Shown: positions 57,899-64,000 of the stretch, piece after piece
Numbering within the stretch: the first letter of the stretch is position 1
Layout: each line of letters begins with the position of its first letter
Source: Pseudonocardia ammonioxydans
Lineage (GTDB): Bacteria > Actinomycetota > Actinomycetes > Mycobacteriales > Pseudonocardiaceae
Direction: 5' to 3'
Length of the DNA stretch: 64,000 bases
NCBI RefSeq assembly: GCF_900115005.1
Contig: NZ_FOUY01000007.1
Span: 124,001 to 188,000 of the forward strand
Program-made: the position numbers and the translations under genes
The notes under the pieces: model-generated
What the model saw: only the letters and a program-made list of their open reading frames with translations
Database searches by the model: none
Told to the model about the DNA's origin: nothing

Positions 57899-58007
57899 GC
57901 GGACCTCCCTCACGTCGCCTCGTGCAGGGGTGGACCGGTGCCGGCGCGGGATCTCATCGCCCGCGGGGCAACGCGTCCGGGAATCTGCGGTCCCGCAGGG
58001 CGCGGGG

Positions 58008-58901
58008 TTACAGCGGGACCGTGACCCCGGTGAGCTCCTCGGCGCGCTCCCACAGGCCCCGCTGGACGCGCCGGTCGTGCGAGGCGGCCGTCGAGCCGAC
58101 CGGTCGCGGGGCCCCGCGCATCTCGCCGATGCCGCCCGGTCCGACGTAGGTGCCGCCCGGCAGGTCCGCGACGGTGGCCGCGTAGAGGGTCGGCAGGGCA
58201 CCGGCCGTGCCGGACTGGGCGATCGTCCGGTTGAGCACGCCCATCAGCGCGTCCTGGAACGACTCGGTGCGCGACTGCAGGTTCGTCGCCGCGTAGCCGG
58301 GGTGCGCGGCCATCGACCGCAGCCGCGACCCGGCCGCGACGAACCGGTGCTGCAGGTCGTAGGCGAACATCAGGCAGGCCAGCTTGGACTGCCCGTAGGC
58401 GGTCCAGCGCTCGTAGCGGCGACGGTCGGTGTTCAGGTCGTCGAGGTCGATGCGGCCGATCCGGTGCGCCACGCTGGAGAGCGTGACGACCCGGTCGGTG
58501 ATCCGGTCGAGCAGCAGCCCGGTCAGCGCGAAGTGGCCGAGGAAGTTCACGCCGAGCTGGGTCTCGAAGCCGTCGGCGGTGCGGCCCTGCGGGACCGCCA
58601 TCAGGCCGGCGTTGTTGACCAGGACGTCGACCGGCCCCTCGACCCCGGCGGCGAACGCGCGCACCGAGGTGAGGTCGGCCAGGTCCAGGTGGGCCACGCT
58701 CGCCGCGCCGCCCAGCTCGGCGGCGACGGCGTCGCCCCGGGCGGTGTCGCGCACCGCCAGCACGACGCGGGCACCGGCCTCCACCAGCATGCGGGCGGTC
58801 TCGTACCCGAGGCCGCTGGTCGCCCCCGTGACGATCACGGTGCGACCGTGCTGGGGCGGGATGTCGGCGGTCGTCCAGGGCGCGGGTGCGGACGAGAACA
58901 C
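58008..58901 (-). CDS. SDR oxidoreductase (retinol-dehydrogenase-like)
   Basis: A 297-residue SDR. The coenzyme motif [24 protein letters not shown], the catalytic Ser in [10 protein letters not shown] and [12 protein letters not shown] (Tyr-x-x-x-Lys) are all present, and [11 protein letters not shown] is the typical retinol-dehydrogenase-like continuation. It likely reduces a carbonyl with NADPH; the substrate is unknown. GTG 58901 has AAGGAG 9 nt upstream. It is separated by 44 bp from the PepSY gene on the same strand and might be transcribed with the sigma-factor group, though there is no functional link visible. Confidence 0.87.
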   Translation of the reverse strand: MFSSAPAPWTTADIPPQHGRTVIVTGATSGLGYETARMLVEAGARVVLAVRDTARGDAVAAELGGAASVAHLDLADLTSVRAFAAGVEGPVDVLVNNAGLMAVPQGRTADGFETQLGVNFLGHFALTGLLLDRITDRVVTLSSVAHRIGRIDLDDLNTDRRRYERWTAYGQSKLACLMFAYDLQHRFVAAGSRLRSMAAHPGYAATNLQSRTESFQDALMGVLNRTIAQSGTAGALPTLYAATVADLPGGTYVGPGGIGEMRGAPRPVGSTAASHDRRVQRGLWERAEELTGVTVPL

Positions 58902-58945
58902 GGGAGCGGCTCCTTCGCGGGGGACGGGGGTGTCGTCCCCCGGGT

Positions 58946-60469
58946 CTACCCGGTCCCGGCGTCCTCCGCCCGACGCGCCCTCGGTGCGGGGGGCCGGGAC
59001 CGGGCACCGGACAGCGCCGCGTCCAGCAGCAGGAAGGCCAGCAGCGAGACCCCGAGCACCGGCAGCACCAGTCCGGCGAGCACAGCGGTCAGTGCGACCA
59101 CCCCCACCGCCGCGGGTGCCGGCCGTTGCCGGGACCCGGGCGGGCCGGCGACGGCGCGGTGCCCCCCGGGCAGCGGCGGGCGCCGCAGCCACCACATCCG
59201 GTAGCCCCACACCACGAGCACGATCACCGCGGACGCGAGCGCGGCCAGCGCGACCAGGTTGACGGTGCCGAACAGCAGGCCCATGTGGGCGTCGATGCCC
59301 CACCGGGCCAGCTTCGCCGCGACCGGCCAGTCGTCGAAGGCGAGCCGGTCGGTGATCACACCCGTCGCCGGGTCGACCGCGACCGAGTCCTGCTGCGAGG
59401 GCCAGCTGCGCACGGTCTGCGCGACCGTCCAGGCCTCACCGGGGTCACCCGGGGTGATCTCCACCGGGCCGTCGAGCCCGTCGGCGCGGGCCGCGGCGAG
59501 CACCCGCTCCGCGGTGCCGGCGGCTGTGTCACCGGTCGCCGGTCCGGCGGTGCCATCGGTCGCCGGGCCGGCGGTGTCACCGGTCGCCGGGCCGGCGGTG
59601 TCACCGGTCGCCGGGCCGGCGGTGTCACCGGTCGCCGGGTCGGCGGGGCCGCCGGTGGCCGGCGCCGCGTCACCCCCGGCGGCCGGCAGCGCGGTGGCCA
59701 CCGACGGCGTCGTCCAGTCCAGTGCCGAGCGCAACGCGCCCACGTTCGCCCCCGCGAACTGCGACCAGGTCAGCCCGGTCGTGGCCAGGAACAGCAGCCC
59801 GACCGAGGCCCAGACGCCGACGGCCCCGTGCCAGGACCGCAGCCGGGCCCGGGACGAACCGTCCGTGCGGGGCAGGAGGCGTTCGCGGCGCGCCCGGACC
59901 CGCCGGGTGAGCTGGACGACCAGACCGGACACCGCCAGCACCGCCAGCCAGGACGCCGCCAGCTCCGAGTAGACCTGGCCCGGCGGGCCGAGCAGCAGCG
60001 ACCGGTGCAGGTTGTCGATCACCCCGCGCACCGGGAGCCACTCGGCGTAGGTGTCCAGGATGGTCCGCGGCTCGGCGGTGTAGGGGTCGACGAACACGGT
60101 CCGGTGGTAGCTCTCCGGGAGCCCGGCGTCGAACGACACCCGGGTGGTGCCCCCGGGTTCCGCGGACGGCCGGACCTCGGCGACCGGCAGCCCCGGCTGG
60201 GTCGCGACCGCCGCCCCGACCTGCTCGGACAGCGGTGCCGCCGGTCCGGTCACCGGGACCTGCAGGGCGTCGGCGTGCACCCAGCGCTCGAGTGTCGGGG
60301 CGAGCGTGTACAGCAGGCCGGTGACGGCCGCGACGAGCAGGAACGGCCCCACGAACAGCCCGGCGTAGAAGTGGATGCGGGTGATCAGCGGCTTCAGCCC
60401 GCGGAAGGTCCCGGCGCCCCGCGGCGGCGGGACCGGTGTGCCGGGGCGGGTGGTCAGGCCGGTGCTCAC
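58946..60469 (-). CDS. PepSY-associated transmembrane protein
   Basis: A 507-residue membrane protein. The first helix (FYAGLFVGPFLLVAAVTGLLYTLAP) follows the RIHFYAGLFVG signature of PepSY_TM proteins. Two PepSY-like extracytoplasmic regions (VFVDPYTAEPRTILD; DSVAVDPATGVITDRLAFDDW) alternate with helices, and HMGLLFGTVNLVALAALA is the late signature. This family is often linked to metal uptake or reduction and siderophore systems. A 24-bp DNA repeat (59529-59648) encodes five GDTAGPAT-like octapeptides in the periplasmic loop. The GTG overlaps the stop of the DUF5134 gene by four bases, so the two are coupled. Confidence 0.85.
   Translation of the reverse strand: MSTGLTTRPGTPVPPPRGAGTFRGLKPLITRIHFYAGLFVGPFLLVAAVTGLLYTLAPTLERWVHADALQVPVTGPAAPLSEQVGAAVATQPGLPVAEVRPSAEPGGTTRVSFDAGLPESYHRTVFVDPYTAEPRTILDTYAEWLPVRGVIDNLHRSLLLGPPGQVYSELAASWLAVLAVSGLVVQLTRRVRARRERLLPRTDGSSRARLRSWHGAVGVWASVGLLFLATTGLTWSQFAGANVGALRSALDWTTPSVATALPAAGGDAAPATGGPADPATGDTAGPATGDTAGPATGDTAGPATDGTAGPATGDTAAGTAERVLAAARADGLDGPVEITPGDPGEAWTVAQTVRSWPSQQDSVAVDPATGVITDRLAFDDWPVAAKLARWGIDAHMGLLFGTVNLVALAALASAVIVLVVWGYRMWWLRRPPLPGGHRAVAGPPGSRQRPAPAAVGVVALTAVLAGLVLPVLGVSLLAFLLLDAALSGARSRPPAPRARRAEDAGTG
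59529..59648. repeat. Five in-frame 24-bp repeats in the PepSY gene
   Basis: Units start at 59529, 59553, 59577, 59601 and 59625; the middle ones are identical over CCGGTCGCCGGGCCGGCGG. They encode octapeptides of the form GDTAGPAT in the predicted extracytoplasmic loop. Copy-number change would preserve the frame. Confidence 0.9.
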
Positions 60470-61395
60470 CAGCCCGCCACCATCGCGGCGAGCATCAGCA
60501 CCATGCCGAGGCTCATGATCGCGTGACAGCCGGCGTCCTCGCGGGCCCCGAGCCGCGGGGTGGCGGGGGCCACCGGCCGGTCCGCGGGCGCCACCGGGGC
60601 ATCCGCCCGGTCGGCCTGACCGCCGGCCGGGGTGGCCCGGCCCTCCGCCGGGACGGGCTCCTCCGCGAGGGCGGTCGCCGCGGCACCGGAGGCCCGGGCG
60701 GCTCCGGTGTGCGCGATCCGGGTGGACGCGTCGTCGGCGTCCTGCGTCCCGGGGGCGAGCCCGCCGGAACCGCTGGGCTCCCCGGAACCGGTGGCCGCGG
60801 CGGCTCCGGTGCCCGGGTCGTCGGGGGCGAACGGGTCCCCCGCGCGTCCGCCGCCGCTCACCGCCCGCACCGCCCAGAACCCGGCCGCGACCAGCAGCAC
60901 CCCGCACAGCACGACGGTCACCGCGACCGCCCAGCCCGCCTGACCGGCGTGCATCGCGTGGTCGGCCCCGCCCGAACCGCCGTGCCCCTCGTGCCCGCCG
61001 TGGGCCCCGTGCCCGCCGTCGGAGGCGGACACCGCCATCGGCATGATCAGAGGCATCGCGGCCAGCATCCAGACCATCGCCGCGGCCATCAGCGCGTGCG
61101 CGGCACCGGCGAGACGCCCGGGGTAGCCGCAGTGGATCCCGCGCACCGCGGTGACGACGAAGAACCCGCCGAACACCGCGAACAGCGCGATCTGCACCGT
61201 CAGCCCGGTGGTGCCGAACCAGGTCCACGTCATGACGACCATGGCCACGCTCATCACCAGGTGTGCCAGCTCCGCGGTGCGGTGCGCCGCCGGTCGCCCG
61301 GCGGACACCGCCGTCGACCAGCGGACCAGCGCGTAACAGCCGGTGAGGGTGAACAGGGCGGTGAGTGTCCAGGCGAGCGGCGCGGACGAGATCAC
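60466..61395 (-). CDS. DUF5134 membrane protein with His-rich loop
   Basis: A 309-residue membrane protein: helices at the N-terminus (LAWTLTALFTLTGCYALV), the DUF5134-type HLVMSVAMVVMTWTWFGTTG and CGYPGRLAGAAHALMAAAMVWMLAAMPLIMPM segments, then a His/Gly loop with GGHGAHGGHEGHGG and DHAMHAG, two more helices and a long Ala/Pro tail. The Met- and His-rich stretches look like copper ligands. Start choice: GTG 61395 follows GAGGAGACC, while the upstream in-frame codon at 61515 lacks a ribosome site. It is coupled to the PepSY gene. A 20-bp direct repeat lies immediately upstream. The role is unknown; copper handling is inferred. Confidence 0.8.
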   Translation of the reverse strand: MISSAPLAWTLTALFTLTGCYALVRWSTAVSAGRPAAHRTAELAHLVMSVAMVVMTWTWFGTTGLTVQIALFAVFGGFFVVTAVRGIHCGYPGRLAGAAHALMAAAMVWMLAAMPLIMPMAVSASDGGHGAHGGHEGHGGSGGADHAMHAGQAGWAVAVTVVLCGVLLVAAGFWAVRAVSGGGRAGDPFAPDDPGTGAAAATGSGEPSGSGGLAPGTQDADDASTRIAHTGAARASGAAATALAEEPVPAEGRATPAGGQADRADAPVAPADRPVAPATPRLGAREDAGCHAIMSLGMVLMLAAMVAGW

Positions 61396-61408
61396 GGGGG
61401 TCTCCTCG

Positions 61409-61448
61409 GTCGTTCGGGGCGCGAGGGAGTCGTTCGGGAAGCGAGGGG
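61409..61448. repeat. Two tandem 20-bp direct repeats upstream of the DUF5134 gene
   Basis: GTCGTTCGGGGCGCGAGGGA (61409-61428) and GTCGTTCGGGAAGCGAGGGG (61429-61448) differ at three positions. They lie directly upstream of the ribosome site of the DUF5134 gene, inside the 166-bp gap after the sigma factor, and are a candidate operator. Confidence 0.6.
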
Positions 61449-61561
61449 CGGACGGGTGACTGTCGGGTTGGTCGTCCGGGAGGCCCGCCCGGTTCCCGGG
61501 TGGGACGGCGGTCACGTCGATCGCCTCCCGGCGCGCCGTCCGGGCCGCGGTGGGGGCGGGA

Positions 61562-62149
61562 TCAGTACTGCGCGGAGCGGACGGCCCGCCCCGCGGCGGG
61601 CCCGCTGTCGGCGCCGAGCGCGCGGATCAGGTCCTCGCGGGCCCGCGCGACCCGCGAGCGGATCGTGCCGATCGGGCACCCGCAGACGTCGGCGGCCTCG
61701 GCGTAGCCCAGGTCCAGCACCTGGGTCAGCACGAACGCCTCACGACGGTCCGGGGCGAGGTCGTCGATCAGCGCACGCAGCAGTACCGCCTCCTGCGCGC
61801 GGCTGCGCGGCGCCGCGCGCTCCAGCACCTCCTGGGTGTCCTCGCCCAGGTCCCGGATCCGCGGCCGGCGCACCGCGGTGCGGACCGCGTCGGCGGCCAC
61901 CCGCCGCGCGATCGACAGCAGCCAGGTGCGCGCGCTCGAGCGCGCCGCGAACGCCGGCAGGGTGCGCAGTGCCCGCAGGTAGGTCTCCTGGGCGAGGTCC
62001 TCGGCCTCGGCCGGGCCGTTGAGGTGCACCAGGAAGCGGTGCACGTCGGCCTGTGTCGCGCGCACGAACGACGCCAGCGCGGCCTGGTCACCGGCCCCGG
62101 CGGCCAGCGCCCATGCCGTCACCGCGGCATCGTCGTGACGTTCGGACAC
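61562..62149 (-). CDS. ECF RNA polymerase sigma factor, SigC-like
   Basis: A 195-residue ECF sigma factor. Region 2 contains DVHRFLVHLNGPAEAEDLAQETYLRALRTLPAFAARSSARTWLLSIARR; region 4 contains RREAFVLTQVLDLGYAEAADVCGCPIGTIRSRVARAREDL. Similarity in these segments and the DUF5134/PepSY genes downstream point to the SigC group. In mycobacteria and corynebacteria SigC-type factors are tied to copper acquisition and respiration. GTG 62149 gives a short N-terminus typical of the family. No anti-sigma gene is adjacent. It is divergent from the Dph6-like gene across 249 bp. Confidence 0.85.
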   Translation of the reverse strand: MSERHDDAAVTAWALAAGAGDQAALASFVRATQADVHRFLVHLNGPAEAEDLAQETYLRALRTLPAFAARSSARTWLLSIARRVAADAVRTAVRRPRIRDLGEDTQEVLERAAPRSRAQEAVLLRALIDDLAPDRREAFVLTQVLDLGYAEAADVCGCPIGTIRSRVARAREDLIRALGADSGPAAGRAVRSAQY

Positions 62150-62398
62150 GGCACCCACGGTAGCCGCCCCGCGCGGTGCCGCGGACCGCGCCCACCTGCC
62201 GTTCCGCGGGCCGGGACCGGGGTGTGCGCGGGGCATCGACTGTCCGGACAGCGGTGGTTCCGCCGTCCCACTCACCGGAGGTTGCGCCGTTCCACCCACG
62301 GCGGAGCCGGCCCCGGGGCGCCCTGACGGCGGAACCTGCCCGGGGAGTCCGGGCCGGGCGTCGTGGTGACGGGCCGGCCGCGGGCTACCGTCCGGGCC

Positions 62399-63079
62399 GT
62401 GGACGACGTCTGGGTGAGCTGGTCCGGGGGCAAGGACGCGGCGGCGGCGCTGGTCGCCGCGCGGGCGGCGGGGCTGCGGGTGACCGGGCTGCTCAGCACG
62501 CAGACCGCGACCGGCGCCGGGACGCCCGGGATCCCGGTGCACGGCGTGCCGCACGCGCTGGTCGCGGCGCAGGCCGACGCGCTCGGACTGCCGTTGCACA
62601 CCGTGACGCTGCCGGTCCCGTGTTCGAACGAGGAGTACCTCGCGCACGTGCGGGCGGGCCTCGCCGGCGCCGACGGGGTGAGCCGGCTGGTCGGCGGCGA
62701 CATCGCGCTCGCCGACGTGCGGGCGTTCCGCGAGGCGGTGCTGGAGGGCACCGGGATCGCCGGGTACTTCCCGCTGTGGGGACGCGACACCGCGGAGCTG
62801 GCCGCGGAGACGATCGACGCCGGGCTGCGCGCCGTCGTCGTCGCCGTGGACCCGGCCCGGGTCCCGGCCGGCCTGGTGGGCAGGCCGTTCGACGCCGCGT
62901 TCCTGGCCGAGCTCCCCGCCGCGGTCGACCCGTGCGGGGAGAACGGGGAGTTCCACACCTTCGTCACCGGTGGCCCGGGCTTCGCCCGCGAGGTGCCGCT
63001 GACGATCACCGGCACCGTCGAGCGGGACGGTCACGTGCAGGCGGTGCCGGCACCACGCAGTCCGGACACCCCGGGCTGA
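62399..63079 (+). CDS. Dph6-like ATP pyrophosphatase (PP-loop)
   Basis: A 226-residue PP-loop protein. SWSGGKDAAAAL near residue 6 is the pyrophosphate-binding loop, and GYFPLWGRDT and DPCGENGEFHTFVTGGP are the signatures of diphthine-ammonia ligase (Dph6/ATPBD4). Eukaryotic Dph6 amidates diphthine on elongation factor 2; bacteria lack that modification, so this branch must act on something else. GTG 62399 is chosen because it begins the first strand directly. Its last three codons read into the 15-bp repeat block and overlap the convergent aminotransferase gene by 49 bp. Confidence 0.87.
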   Translation: MDDVWVSWSGGKDAAAALVAARAAGLRVTGLLSTQTATGAGTPGIPVHGVPHALVAAQADALGLPLHTVTLPVPCSNEEYLAHVRAGLAGADGVSRLVGGDIALADVRAFREAVLEGTGIAGYFPLWGRDTAELAAETIDAGLRAVVVAVDPARVPAGLVGRPFDAAFLAELPAAVDPCGENGEFHTFVTGGPGFAREVPLTITGTVERDGHVQAVPAPRSPDTPG

Positions 63080-64000
63080 CTCACCCCGGGCTGAACCGCC
63101 CCGGGCCGAGCCACACCGGGCTGAGCCGCCCCGGGCTGGGCCGCCCCGGGGCGCGCTGCCGTGCGCCGGGCCAGCAGCCGGAACGCCGGGGTCAGCAGCT
63201 CCGGGGCCAGGTCGATCGCGCAGGTCCGGGCCAGGATCTCCAGGGTCCGCGGGCAGGCGTCCGGACCGTGGTCGACCTCGCGGTCCACCGCCGCGTACGG
63301 GTCCCGGGCCGGGTGCAGCGGGTTGCGGGCCTGCAGCGAACGCCAGTTGGTGTAGACGTGGCGCCCGGAGTCGGCCAGCCGGTGCACGCCCCGCCCCGCG
63401 GCGAAGCAGACCGCGGCCTGCGCGGAGCCGAACCCGACCGCCAGCCCGGCGGCCCGCGCCGGGTCCTGGTGCGGCACCGGGGCCAGGTCCCGCCCGACCC
63501 GCGCGGCCAGTGCCTCCAGCATGATCCCGCGGTGCCGGTGGCGGCGGGCGATCTGGGCGTCGAGGCGGGCCAGCTGCGGGCGCAGCACGGCCGCGGAGAG
63601 CTCCGGCATCCGCAGGTTCACCCCGACGATCAGGTCGGTGTCGGCGCCGCGGAAACCGGGCCGCTCGTAGCTGCCGACGTCGTGGTACATCGCCGCCCGG
63701 TCGAACAGCGCGGTGTCGCCGGTGACCAGGGCGCCGCCCTCACCGGCGCGGATGTTCTTGTGCTGGTTGAAGCTGAAGCAGCCGGCGTGCCCGATCGAGC
63801 CCACCTGCCGGCCACGGTAGGTCGCCCCGATCGCCTGACAGGCGTCCTCGATCACCACGAGGTCGTGCGCGGCGGCCACCTCCATGATCCGGTCCATGTC
63901 GGCGACGTGGTTGCCCATGTGGACCGGCAGCACCGCCCGGCTGCGCGGGGTGATCCGCTCGGCGAGGTCGGCCGGGTCCATCGTCAGCGACCCGTCGATC
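63031..64000 (-). CDS. DegT/DnrJ/EryC1/StrS-family aminotransferase, partial (N-terminus outside window)
   Basis: The window ends inside this gene; 323 residues are visible. CFSFNQHKNIRAGEGG contains the PLP-binding Lys (the H-K-x-I-x-x-GEGG motif), and VVIEDACQAIGATYRG the preceding Asp/His pair. Family members transaminate keto-sugars or act as dehydratases in deoxysugar, cell-envelope or natural-product pathways. The C-terminus is unusual: about 35 residues of QPGV/A repeats encoded by six 15-bp units, running 49 bp antisense into the Dph6-like gene. The ordered enzyme probably ends near RLLARRTAAR. The sugar substrate cannot be told. Confidence 0.87.
   Translation of the reverse strand, partial: IDGSLTMDPADLAERITPRSRAVLPVHMGNHVADMDRIMEVAAAHDLVVIEDACQAIGATYRGRQVGSIGHAGCFSFNQHKNIRAGEGGALVTGDTALFDRAAMYHDVGSYERPGFRGADTDLIVGVNLRMPELSAAVLRPQLARLDAQIARRHRHRGIMLEALAARVGRDLAPVPHQDPARAAGLAVGFGSAQAAVCFAAGRGVHRLADSGRHVYTNWRSLQARNPLHPARDPYAAVDREVDHGPDACPRTLEILARTCAIDLAPELLTPAFRLLARRTAARPGAAQPGAAQPGVARPGAVQPGVSQPGVSGLRGAGTACT
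63071..63160. repeat. Six tandem 15-bp repeats at the junction of two convergent genes
   Basis: Units of the form CCGGGCTGARCCRCC begin at 63071, 63086, 63101, 63116, 63131 and 63146. The first contains the stop codon of the Dph6-like gene (Pro-Gly-stop). On the minus strand the units encode the QPGV-type pentapeptide tail of the aminotransferase. Confidence 0.9.

Noticed and set aside
59529..59648. The 24-bp repeats as a regulatory array
   Set aside because: They lie inside the PepSY coding frame, keep the frame and encode clean octapeptides, so they are best read as a coding minisatellite.

Overview
The window is about 64 kb of very GC-rich DNA with near-exclusive G/C third codon positions, frequent GTG starts and many 1-4 bp start/stop overlaps. 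Gene content (actinobacterial integration host factor, a LytR-CpsA-Psr protein, mycofactocin-type MftD, type II NADH dehydrogenase, SigC-like ECF factor, DUF5134, many acyl-CoA enzymes) points to an actinomycete, most likely a Pseudonocardia-like member of the Pseudonocardiaceae; the genus is inference. No rRNA, tRNA, CRISPR-cas, prophage or insertion sequence was recognised.

Region 1 (1-10.7 kb): the end of a glutathione-transferase-fold gene, a secreted GH3 hexosaminidase, then a minus-strand trio: a KASIII-like ketosynthase with an unrecognised N-terminal domain, a single-chain eukaryote-like acetyl-CoA carboxylase of about 1,914 residues, and a FabG/PhaB-type reductase. Together they could turn acetyl-CoA into malonyl-CoA, acetoacetyl-CoA (or a ketoacyl thioester) and a 3-hydroxyacyl thioester.

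Region 2 (10.7-22.8 kb): transporters, an intergenic array of hairpin-forming 62-bp tandem repeats (12450-13002), a PPOX/metallo-hydrolase/DedA-like gene set, HtrA protease, a GIDE-domain membrane protein, a thiolase, and a GDT1-family manganese exporter fused to an ICMT-like domain. The exporter sits behind a yybP-ykoY riboswitch whose switching helices can be read directly.

Region 3 (22.8-27.7 kb): two FMNH2-dependent sulfur-scavenging monooxygenase genes (SfnB/DszC-like and SfnG), each behind a small leader peptide ending in Cys-Arg-stop, which suggests cysteine-responsive attenuation, followed by an acyl-CoA ligase.

Region 4 (27.7-39.7 kb): a TetR regulator with a palindromic operator, divergent from an eight-gene operon (acyl-CoA dehydrogenase, two CoA ligases, biotin-dependent carboxylase beta and alpha, enoyl-CoA hydratase, TIGR03084 protein, AtuA). 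It parallels the Pseudomonas atu/liu acyclic terpenoid and leucine catabolic loci.

Region 5 (39.7-54.7 kb): an orphan TctC-type solute receptor divergent from a CitA/CitB-like two-component system, an alpha/beta hydrolase, mIHF with a 31-bp tandem repeat at its 3' end, NDH-2, AsnB, a giant LCP protein with a disordered Pro/Gly/Ala N-terminus of about 680 residues, a lipoprotein and a LytTR response regulator.

Region 6 (54.7-64 kb): an array of 13-bp CACGTG-type repeats upstream of a stand-alone MftD-like oxidase, a BNR-repeat protein overlapping a MoaD-like ubiquitin-fold protein, an SDR, a probable copper-linked set (SigC-like sigma factor, His-rich DUF5134, PepSY membrane protein), a Dph6-like ATP pyrophosphatase and a truncated DegT aminotransferase.
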